DNA of 64,000 nt. It comes from Eutreptiella sp. 'Long Island Sound 2002'. Taxonomy: Eukaryota; Euglenozoa; Euglenophyceae; Eutreptiales; Eutreptiaceae. The position numbers were made by a program, and so were the translations under genes. The stretch is from assembly GCA_964036045.1 (NCBI GenBank), contig OZ038397.1, positions 25,755,342 through 25,819,341 of the forward strand, in the 5' to 3' direction. Positions 1 to 9,614 of the stretch are shown in pieces; position 1 is the stretch's first letter; the number at the start of each line of letters is the position of its first letter. The notes below the pieces were generated by a model, which saw nothing but the letters and a program-made list of their open reading frames with translations, searched no databases and had not been told where the DNA came from.

Positions 1-290
1 TTTGACCCCAAAAGCGCCCAAATCCGAGCCGGTGGCGCCAAGTTACCCCCTGGTGACTTTAAACAACCTGCTTGAAAAATCAGACACTTTTTGTCAATTT
101 TTTGGTGAACTCCGGGTAAAGGCGGCCCAAGGGCACAAAACCTCGGTCAAATTGACCCATACAGGCATGGTTTTTCGAAAACTAGACACTTTTCCGCATC
201 TTTTGACCAAAAAAGCGCCAAAATCCGAACCGGTGGCGCCAAGTTACCCCCCATGGACTTTTGGAGACCTGGTTGGTGCACTATGGTACT
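1..290. repeat. Diverged ~201-bp satellite, inverted relative to the 7.3-8.2 kb array
   Basis: A core reading GGTGGCGCCAAGTTACCCC occurs at 31-49 and again at 232-250, a 201-bp spacing. Its reverse complement is the core of the ~200-bp satellite at 7,265-8,208. The sequence between the cores has diverged, although 'aaagcgccaaaatccgarcc' precedes both. This is the edge of an array that continues left of the window. Frames through it are incidental. Confidence 0.7.
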
Positions 291-656
291 AAAACACCAA
301 AAACACACAAAAACGATCACTTTGACCCATGTGCATGTCCTATAACCATCCGAAACCTATCCGTATGCATGCATTGACCTTATTCAACGACATGAGGCGC
401 CCCAAGCTGCCACAAAGGCCCCGGGGATCGCCCGGGGCCTTCACAACTTTTCAAGATTTCCTTGCGCTGTCCGAATTGGTCGTGCGCAAGGCGCCAACGC
501 CATCGACGCCAGTGCGAACCCTTGCACAGCACTGGCCTGTGCCGCCGCCTGTCGGAAACTCTGCCTCGCGCCAATTTGTGTCACCAGACCTTTTTGGGAA
601 TTTTGTGTCACCAGGAATTTTTTTCTGGACGATCTGTGTCACCAGAGTGGCAGCCT
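291..656. other. No gene seen
   Basis: Unique-looking sequence. Three short copies of TGTGTCACCAG lie between about 587 and 645. No convincing coding frame. Confidence 0.5.
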
Positions 657-684
657 TACTGTGGTTACAAAGTGATTTACAGTA
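657..684 (+). repeat. Left 28-bp terminal inverted repeat
   Basis: Perfect reverse complement of 13,573-13,600, with an internal TACTGT/ACAGTA palindrome at its ends. Confidence 0.65.
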
Positions 685-1261
685 ACAGCGCCCGATTCCG
701 GCCGCATTATTATTTTTTAAATTTACATTTACAGTATGCGGTGCTGAGCATTATTATTTACTTTACATTTACGTTAACATTATACAGGTGACTAGATTCC
801 TTGCCCGCAAAACTTGAGCCAAGCCTTGAGGTATTTCCAGAAAATGGGGACCCTACTCGCCCACCCTACGTCCGGGGGTCTCCCACCCGAGTAGGGTCCA
901 AGTAAAGTAGGCTTAACCGAGGGCCTGAGGAGAAGTGCATACCCAAGCCCAGGAAGAACCCCGCAAGAAGTGTACCAAATCCGGAGTCGCCAACCCTATA
1001 AGAAGTATATCCCACCCGAACTGGGCACTACCAATGAGATGTGTGTGGAGCGCCTCCCACTTGTACACCCTCAAATTGGCAGCTGCCGGCGCGCAATCGC
1101 ACCAGGGATACGATTGCTGGCGGCGAAGGCTGCTGGTCGACGGCGGCGGCCAACAGGTTAACCCAACTCAAACATTTACTGTTGACTGGTGGTTTGATTG
1201 ACAGTTACAAAGCGGTTTTGCCCGGCGCGACCCGCCGGAGGCGACCACCACTGTCGTTTTA
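685..1261. other. AT-rich subterminal tract then unassigned sequence
   Basis: About 690-790 is a CATTATTATTT / ACATTTAC-rich tract resembling the tract at 13,480-13,560. Nothing recognisable follows. Confidence 0.4.
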
Positions 1262-1325
1262 CGCAAGTGTTATCCGGAGAAACGCGTTTTCTCCGGATAA
1301 GGGCTTATCCGGAGAAAATTGGCGC
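1262..1325 (+). repeat. 64-bp hairpin element, copy 1
   Basis: Contains the palindrome TTATCCGGAGAAA-CGCG-TTTTCTCCGGATAA followed by a third TTATCCGGAGAAAA arm. The whole 64 bp recurs inverted at 8,834-8,897 with one mismatch. Confidence 0.75.
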
Positions 1326-2406
1326 GGGGGCGCCAGAACAGCCGCAGAACAGCCGCCAGAGTCAAAAACGTAGGATTTTCCTAAGTGCGCTGGCGCTGGC
1401 GGCTGGCACAAAACAAGCGGAGGGGGGCTCCACGAGATGGGGAAGGGCAGTGTGCGGGCTGTGATCGCCTCTGAAGGGTATCTGTCGGACGACGAATTCA
1501 GATTGCACGATATGCACATGCATGATCACGTATTTATAACAAAGAAAGATGAGCATGTTGAGGAAATTTCAATGAAGCAATGATACATGATATGTTGTGG
1601 AGGGTGTGGAAAAGTAAGGTTAAATGAATCCTTCGTCTTTCGTGCTTGGTGTGGCTTCTCCTTTGCTGGTGCGAAGCACCATCAAAAGAAAAGCTTTATT
1701 ACGTTTTTAGCCATTTTCGGGTTACCATTCTATGTCGGAAATGGAGCCGGGCGGTGACAAACAAACGCAAAAACACTCCTTTGCCTTATGTTTAAGCTAG
1801 CAGCGCAAGGACAGGGAGGGTGCATTGGGCAAGATTAGCGATACAGGGTGCGAATAGCATACAATTGACATATTCATAACTCGGGCCTATTGTATCGGAT
1901 TTTGACGAAATCAAGCGCAATTTTGGTCAATTTCGGGGTGTTCTTTCCATTTTTGAGCTTCAAAAGGCGGCTAAGTGCGCTGAAAACCGTAAAATCGAAA
2001 AGCGGTGCTAAAACAAAATGACGGCGGTTTCTCGATTGAACAGAAACACGAGGATTTTAGAATCATTTATAAATCTGGTCTTAGATCGAAATTTAGTGCA
2101 TTGTAGCCCGATTTCACTTTGGACAGTCAAAATAAAAGATCGCAAATGCCGGCGACTGCAAAATGTACGCGTGCACAGCAAATAAATAATATGTCAAATA
2201 GATTTCTTGAGATTTGGGGCCTGTGGCTTATATATAGTGTTGTTCAGCACCTCAACTTTGCTGGTGCACCTTTAAATCGCATCCCTAGCTTATATGGAAT
2301 TAGTGGATGCTGGTAAAGAAGTTAAAACCTTGTAAAGGTCCTAACTTTGCAAAACAGCCATGATTAATCGAAACAAATATGACGGCGCAAATCAGCTCTT
2401 TGAGGC
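1326..2406. other. No gene seen
   Basis: AT-rich, unassigned sequence with no convincing coding frame, repeat or RNA. Confidence 0.5.
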
Positions 2407-5400
2407 GGTCATTTAGAGGGGCTGCATCGTACACTTTTGGGATATGTTTCGTTTCGGCGCGCGGATCGTATATAATGGCATAAGGACTGCTTTTAGAGGG
2501 GGGCGGGGGCCCATTCCCCGGCCCCTGAATTAAAAGCCCCCCATGGGGGGGGAGGTGAACAAGTGGGGGAAAGTTGCACGAGGTGGGGTCGCACGGGTGT
2601 TCAGATGAGAAAGGGGAGGACAAGGAACACAAAGGCAAAAGACCATTCAAAGGCGGAGAAGGAGAAAACCATGAAAACACGGGAGCAACGGCGCCAGCGC
2701 CGGCCGCTAGGCTCCGTTTTTGTGGGCCAAGCCCCACAAAAACGTAGCCTAGCGGGAGCTGCCTCCTGCTTTTTGCACAATATGGTTGCCCTATTGGCAG
2801 AAAAGGATTGCCAGATGGGCAGCAAGTATACATGCCAAATATGGCGAAAAAAATGGCAGAAAACTGCCAAAAACGCTCAAAATTGACCGTAAATCATCGA
2901 AACGGCACCAAATTTGGCCAATGAGGTTGCTTTTCCGACGTTTTGGCCCGAGCCGGTCATTTTAAGGGGCTACAACATGATGTAACTTCGCAAGCAGAAG
3001 CCAATACGGAATTCAGCCCCAAATTTTCGGAGACTGCCCGAAAAACTGCTTAAAACGGTCCTAATTCACCAAAACGAACATCGTCTGCCGAAGAGAAGAA
3101 AAGTCGCGTTCTTAGAATTCGATTGCGATCATTTTAAGGGGCTGCATTGCGGGGTTTTGAGAAGGGCTGTCTTCCAGGGGGGGGGGGTGGCGTAACGTAG
3201 TAGTTGGTCACTGCTTCTGGCGCGGGGTCAGGGGCCCCCAACACCCCGACCCCCACAGAAGCCAGCCCCCTGCGGGGGGGATTTGAACAAGCTGGGGAAA
3301 GTTGCACGAGGCGGGGTCGCACGGCAACGGTCTGCATGACAACGGAAGACAAAGAACACAAAGGCAAAAAGAACCATGCAGAAGCGGAGAAGAAAAAAAA
3401 CATGAAAAAACGGGTTCAACGGCGCAAGCGCCGGCCGCTAGGCTCCGTTTTTGTGGGCCAAGCCCCACAAAAACGGAGCCTAGCGGATTCTGCCTAATGC
3501 TTGTTGCCCACTATGGTTGCCCCATGGGTCAAAAAGCCTTGTCGGATGGGCAGCAAGTATACATGCCAAATATGGCAAAACTATGGCAAAAAACTGCCAA
3601 AAAATGCAGAAAATTGGCCGTAAATCATCCGAATGGCACCATTTTTGGCCAATGAGGTTGATTTTTGAAGATTTTGCTCCAAGCCGGTCATTTTAAGGGG
3701 CTACAACATGCTGCAACTTCGCAAGCAGAAGCCAATAACAAATTAAGCCCCAAATTTTCGGAGACTGCCCAAAAAACTGCTTAAAACGGTCCTAATTCAC
3801 AAAAACCACCATCATCGGCCAAAAAGAAGAAGAGTCGCGTTCTTAGAATTCCATTGCGATCATTTTAAGGGGCTGCATTGCAGGGTTTTGAGAAGGGCTG
3901 TCTTCCAGGGGGGGGGGGTGGCGTAACGTAGTAGTTGGTCACTGCTTCTGGCGCGGGGTCAGGGGCCCCCAACACCCCGACCCCCACAGAAGCCAGCCCC
4001 CTGCGGGGGGGATTTGAACAAGCGGGGGAAAGATGCACGAGGTGGGGTCGCACGGATGCTCAGATGAGAACGGGGAGGACCAGGAGCACAAAGGCAAAAA
4101 GACCATTCAAAGGCGGAGAAGGAGAAACCCATGAAAACACGGGAGCAACGGCGCCAGCGCCGGCCGCTAGGCTCCGTTTTTGTGGGCCAAGCCCCACAAA
4201 AACGTAGCCTAGCGGGTGCTGCCTCTTGCCTCTTGCACAATATGGTTGCCCCGTTAGCAGAAAAGGTTTGCCAGATGGGCAGCAAGTATACATGCCAAAT
4301 ATGGCGAAAAAAATGGCAAAAAACTGCCAAAAAACGCGTAAAATTGACCGTAAATCATCAAAAAGGTACCTGACTTGGCCAATTAGGTTGCTTTTCCGAC
4401 GTTTTGGCCCGAGCCGGTCATTTTAAGGGGCTACAACACAATGTAACTTCGCCAGCAAAAGCCAATACGGAATTCAGCCCCAAATTTTCGGAGACTGCCC
4501 GAAAAACTGCTTAAAACGGTCCTAATTCACAAAAACGACCATCGTCGGCCAAAAAGAAGAAAAGTCGCGTTCTTAGAATTTCATTGCGATCATTTTAAGG
4601 GGCTGCATTGCAGGGTTTTGAGAAGGGCTGTCTTCCAGGGGGGGGGGGTGGCGTAACGTAGTAGTTGGTCACTGCTTCTGGCGCGGGGTCAGGGGCCCCC
4701 AACACCCCGACCCCCACAGAAGCCAGCCCCCTGCGGGGGGGATTTGAACAAGCGGGGGGAAATTGCACGAGGTGGGGTCGCACGGGTGCTCAGATGAGAA
4801 CGGGGAGGACAAGGAGCACAAAGGCAAAAAGACCATTCAAAGGCGGAGAAGGAGAAAACCATGAAAACACGGGAGCAACGGCGCCAGCGCCGGCCGCTAG
4901 GCTCCGTTTTTGTGGGCCAAGCCCCACAAAAACGAAGCCTAGCGGGTGCTGCTTCGTGCCTCTTGCACAATATGGTTGCACCATTGGCAAAAAAGGCTTG
5001 CTAGATGGGCAGCAAGTATACATGCCAAATATGGCGGAAAAAATGGCAGAAAACTGCCAAAAAACGCACAAAATTGACGGTAAATCATCAAAAAGGCACC
5101 TCATTTGGCCAATTAGGTTGCTTTTCTGACGTTTTGGCCCGAGCCGGTCATTTTAAGGGGCTACAACATGATGTAACTTCGCAAGCAAAAGCCAATACGG
5201 AATTCAGCCCCAAATTTTCGGAGACTGCCCGAAAAACTGCTTAAAACGGTCCTAATTCACCAAAACGACCATCGTCGGCCAAAGAGAAGAAAAGTCGCGT
5301 TCTTAGAATTCCATTGCGATCATTTTAAGGGGCTGCATTGCAGGGTTTTGAGAAGGGCTGTCTTCCAGGGGGGGGGGGTGGCGTAACGTAGTAGTTGGTC

Positions 5401-6941
5401 ACTGCTTCTGGCGCGGGGTCAGGGGCCCCCAACACCCCGACCCCCACAGAAGCCAGCCCCCTGCGGGGGGGATTTGAACAAGCGGGGGGAAATTGCACGA
5501 GGTGGGGTCGCACGGGTGCTCAGATGAGAACGGGGAGGACAAGGAGCACAAAGGCAAAAAGACCATTCAAAGGCGGAGAAGGAGAAAACCATGAAAACAC
5601 GGGAGCAACGGCGCCAGCGCCGGCCGCTAGGCTCCGTTTTTGTGGGCCAAGCCCCACAAAAACGTAGCCTAGCGGGTGCTGCTTCGTGCCTCTTGCACAA
5701 CATGGTTGCACCATTGGCAAAAAAGGCTTGCCAGATGGGCAGCAAGTATACATGCCAAATATGGCGAAAAAAATGGCAGAAAACTGCCAAAAAACGCACA
5801 AAATTGACTGTAAATCATCGAAACAGCACCCGTTTTGGCCAATTAGGTTGCTTTTCTGGCGTTTTGGCCCGAGCCGGTCATTTTAAGGGGCTACAACATG
5901 ATGTAACTTCGCAAGCAAGAGCCAATACGGAATTCAGCCATAAATTTTCGGAGACTGCCCGAAAAACTGCTTAAAACGACCCTAATGCGCCAAAACGAGC
6001 ATCATCGGCCAAAAAGAAGAAAAGTCGCGTTCTTAGAATTTCATTGCGATCATTTTAAGGGGCTGCATTGCGGGGTTTTGAGAAGGGCTGTCTTCCAGGG
6101 GGGGGGGGTGGCGTAACGTAGTAGTTGGTCACTGCTTCTGGCGCGGGGTCAGGGGCCCCCAACACCCCGACCCCCACAGAAGCCAGCCCCCTGCGGGGGG
6201 GATTTGAACAAGTGGGGGAAAGTTGCACGAGGTGGGGTCGCACGGGTGTTCAGATGAGAAAGGGGAGGACAAGGAACACAAAGGCAAAAGACCATTCAAA
6301 GGCGGAGAAGGAGAAAACCATGAAAACACGGGAGCAACGGCGCCAGCGCCGGCCGCTAGGCTCCGTTTTTGTGGGCCAAGCCCCACAAAAACGTAGCCTA
6401 GCGGGAGCTGCCTCCTGCTTTTTGCACAATATGGTTGCCCTATTGGCAGAAAAGGATTGCCAGATGGGCAGCAAGTATACATGCCAAATATGGCGAAAAA
6501 AATGGCAGAAAACTGCCAAAAAACGCACAAAATTCACCGTAAATCATCGAAACGGCACCAGATTTGGCCAATGAGGTTGCTTTTCTGACGTTTTGGCCCG
6601 AGCCGGTCATTTTAAGGGGCTACAACATGATGTAACTTCGCAAGCAGAAGCCAATACGGAATTCAGCCCCAAATTTTCGGAGACTGCCCGAAAAACTGCT
6701 TCAAACGGTCCTAATTCACCAAAACGAACATCGTCGGCCAAAAAGAAGAAAAGTCGCATTCTTAGAATTCGATTGCGATCATTTTAAGGGGCTGCATTGC
6801 GGGGTTTTGAGAAGGGCTGTCTTCCAGGGGGGGGGGGTGGCGTAACGTAGTAGTTGGTCACTGCTTCTGGCGCGGGGTCAGGGGCCCCCAACACCCCGAC
6901 CCCCACAGAAGCCAGCCCCCTGCGGGGGGGATTTGAACAAG
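2407..6941. repeat. Tandem array of ~730-bp units (six units plus a partial seventh)
   Basis: Unit starts are marked by CATTTTAAGGGGCTGCATTG near 3,131, 3,862, 4,592, 5,322, 6,052 and 6,782. The first unit has a diverged left end (2,407-2,557) and the array stops inside a unit at 6,941. Every full unit has a long G run and a near-perfect hairpin (21-bp arms, 6-nt loop) starting GCTAGGCTCC, at 2706-2753, 3437-3484, 4166-4213, 4896-4943, 5626-5673 and 6355-6402. The open frames inside the units are by-products of the repeat: they appear on both strands and are broken differently between units. Confidence 0.93.
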
Positions 6942-7012
6942 CCGGTAGGGTCCGAACCGCCGCTGGCCATTTGAAAGACCGCCGCATTACCACTCAGCTG
7001 CTGCAGCGCTGA
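6942..7012 (-). pseudogene. tRNA-like remnant at the array junction
   Basis: On the minus strand an A-box-like CAGCTGAGTGG is followed at normal tRNA spacing by a B-box-like GGTTCGGACCC. A possible TTTCAAA loop sits inside a GGTC/GGCC stem. The acceptor stem does not pair, because the 3' side is where the 730-bp array begins. This is more likely a tRNA-derived repeat head or pseudogene than a functional tRNA. Confidence 0.3.
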
Positions 7013-7264
7013 TGCTGCTCCGAAAATTATTTAATATAGATTTGTCTAGAGAAAAGTGAAATTTTTAAAAAAACCAAAGGCCCCGGGCCAAGCCCCGGGC
7101 CACACTGACCGGAAACTCACAATGGGGCTTGCACACAACATTGCACGACACATGTCCACACCTGCAATGCCTTACAATCAGGTTTGGGGGTGTGGGACAA
7201 GGTGGAAGTGCCCTTTTATTGGACCCAAGAGTGTTTTTGACAAACCATGGTGCAAAGGTGTTAG

Positions 7265-8208
7265 GGGGGTAACTTGGCGCCACCGTGGAGTTTTTCCAAT
7301 CCGTTTGGACCGTTGGAAAGCCTAAAGTGTCTACTTTTCAAATATGCATGGCCGCGCTAGGAAGACTCACACCGGCTTGGAGCGGTCGGACCATCATTGG
7401 TTGGAGGTTGGTCAAAAAAATGACAAATTTTTTTTTTCAGAACAGGGTTGCCAGAAGTCCCGGGGGGGTAACTTGGCGCCACCGTGGAGTTTTTCCAATC
7501 CGTTTGGACCATTGTAAAGCCTAAAGTGTCTACTTTTCAAATATGCATGGCCGTGCTAGGCCGTCTCACACCGGCTTGGAGCGGTCGGACCATCATGGGT
7601 TGGAGGTTGGTCAAAAAAATGACAAAAACTTTTTTTTTGGAACCCGGGTTGCCAGAAGTACCGGGGGGGTAACTTGGCGCCACCGTGGAGTTTTTCCAAT
7701 CCGTTTGGACCGTTGTAAAGCCTAAGGTGTCCACTTTTCAAATATGCATGGCCGTGCTAGCCGTCCCACACCGGCTTGGAGCGGTCGGACCATCATTGGC
7801 TGGAGGTTGGTCAAAAAAATGACAAATTTTTTTTTTTCAGAACAGGGTTGCCAGAAGTCCCGGGGGGGTAACTTGGCGCCACCGTGGAGTTTTTCCAATC
7901 CGTTTGGACCGTTGTAAAGCCTAAGGTGTCCACTTTTCAAATATGCATGGCTGTGCTAGGCCGTCTCACACCGGCTTGGAGCGGTCGGACCATCATGGGT
8001 TGGAGGTTGGTCAAAAAAATGACAAAATTTTTTTTTTTGGAACCCGGGTTGCCAGAAGTACCGGGGGGGTAACTTGGCGCCACCGTGGTGTTTTTCCAAT
8101 CCGTTTGGACCATTGGAAAGCCTAAGGTGTCCACTTTTCAAATATGCATGGCCGTGCTAGGCCGTCTCACACCGGCTTGGAGCGGTCGGACCGTCATTGG
8201 TCGGAGGT
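7265..8208. repeat. ~200-bp satellite with two-monomer (~400-bp) higher-order structure
   Basis: The GGGGTAACTTGGCGCCACCG core recurs near 7,270, 7,469, 7,670, 7,869 and 8,070, so spacing alternates 199, 201, 199, 201 bp. The monomers alternate too. One type ends TTTCAGAACAGGGTTGCCAGAAGTCC, the other TTTTTGGAACCCGGGTTGCCAGAAGTACC, giving an A-B-A-B order with a 400-bp repeat. The last copy breaks off near 8,208. Open frames here are incidental. Confidence 0.93.
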
Positions 8209-8262
8209 TGGGGGGGGTTGCACCATAGTAAAGCTTTAGGGGGTAGGGTTGTGCGAAGGGAA

Positions 8263-8580
8263 TCAGTAGGGAGGGAGAGGGTCTTCTTCCTTGGAGTCTT
8301 CTTCTTCCCCCTCACTATCCCCAAGGTCACCAATGTCATCACTAAAGGAGACGTTGGAGGCCTCCTCCTCCTCCTCAACTTCATCGGACTCTGCATCCGA
8401 CAATCCCATGACATCTTCTTCTACTTGTGCTTCTACTTGCATCTCTTCAATGTCATCAAGTTCTTCTTCTTTGAATCTTGGGGATTTAGGTGAGTGGCAT
8501 TTTGGGGATGATACATCACTCAGCAAATCAACATCAATAATTTTGGGCCTTTTGCCCCTCATGGTGCTATGGGCTTGCAT
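8263..8580 (-). CDS. Hypothetical acidic protein (about 105 aa)
   Basis: Starting at the ATG at 8,580, the frame encodes a short basic N-terminus (about residues 8-12) followed by Ser/Pro and a strongly acidic, Glu/Asp-rich C-terminal half, ending at TGA 8,263. The frame stays open upstream to 8,892 through three 45-bp repeats, but that part looks like repeat translation and includes the hairpin element. No domain is recognised. The acidic low-complexity composition could be an exon of a larger gene or chance; no neighbouring gene supports it. Confidence 0.3.
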   Translation of the reverse strand: MQAHSTMRGKRPKIIDVDLLSDVSSPKCHSPKSPRFKEEELDDIEEMQVEAQVEEDVMGLSDAESDEVEEEEEASNVSFSDDIGDLGDSEGEEEDSKEEDPLPPY

Positions 8581-8592
8581 TTTGCAACAATA

Positions 8593-8727
8593 GGCTAAGG
8601 AGACAAATTTTGACAAATCCAAAATCTGAAATTTAACGGCTAAGGAGACAAATTTTGACAAATCGAAAATCTGAAATTTAAAGGCTAAGGAGACAAATTT
8701 TGACAAATTTAACATCTGAAATTTAAC
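8593..8727. repeat. 45-bp tandem repeat, three copies
   Basis: Copies start at 8,593, 8,638 and 8,683, each beginning GGCTAAGGAGACAAATTTTG. The period is a multiple of three, so on the minus strand each copy reads as a 15-residue unit containing LSKFVSLA. Confidence 0.85.
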
Positions 8728-8833
8728 AGATGTACCATAGAATAATAACAGTAGTAGTAATACAAATGTAGAAAAATATAAAATATACTGTACTGTCCTA
8801 TAATGGGCTGAAATTGACCAAAATCTGGCTGCG

Positions 8834-8897
8834 GCGCCGATTTTCTCCGGATAAGCCCTTATCCGGAGAAAACGCGTTTCTCCGGATAACACTTGCG
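8834..8897 (-). repeat. 64-bp hairpin element, copy 2 (inverted)
   Basis: Reverse complement of 1,262-1,325 with one mismatch; same double palindrome built on TTATCCGGAGAAA. Confidence 0.75.
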
Positions 8898-9614
8898 GTC
8901 ACACAACGGTTGGAAACCTTTTTTTAACTAGCCGAAAGTGGACACAAATTGCCAAAAATCACCACCGGCACCGTGGGCCGAAATTTTTTGCTGGCGGGTC
9001 ACCTTGCACCTTCGGGAGATGGGGTCCACACCTACGGGCGACCCACCTGGCCTGTACTACCCGGGCCAGCACCCTGTCGGGTCACCCAGGTCCAGTCCCC
9101 CCTGTGCCCCCTTTCACCGCGGTTCTATCGGTCTTCTACTACCCCCCGGATGACTTTCCTGGTCCGCAAGTGCGCTATTTGTTTGCAAAATCCATTGCAA
9201 TTAAAGGAATAGACGGTGTGCGGGTTCAATTTTGGGTTCGGGTGGCCACCAGGCCGGTCTATGCACCTCCTGGGACGTTTCGGACATGCCCCGGGGGCGG
9301 GGGGGGATACATGGGGGGTTTCAGAGGGGGGGGGGGGGGGGCTCGTTTACGGCTGCTCCATCAAATCCTCTTGCATTGCCAAAATTTTGGACGCTGTGTA
9401 TTTTGCTGCAGGTGGTGTGGGCTTGGGACGTGTGCTGTTGTGTCCTGGTGGTCTTCGGATGGGTGGTCTGCAGTCCTGTTGGTTTCTGGGTGGTTGCTGT
9501 TCCGTTCTGGTGGCCCCTGGGTACATACTGTCGAATGGTGGTCTTCTCTGGGTCCCTACTATTTTTGATCCTCAAATTGACCGTGAATACGCGACCCTTT
9601 TTATTTTTTTACTC
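8898..9614. other. No gene seen
   Basis: GC-rich with long G runs near 9,300 and 9,327-9,340. No recognisable coding frame. Confidence 0.5.

Noticed and set aside
2563-6574. Many 60-150-codon frames on both strands in the ~730-bp units
   Set aside because: They recur because the repeat recurs, occur on both strands, are broken differently from unit to unit and have no domain-like sequence.
2407-8208. CRISPR array
   Set aside because: Repeat units are long, adjacent and without unique spacers; these are satellites in eukaryotic DNA.
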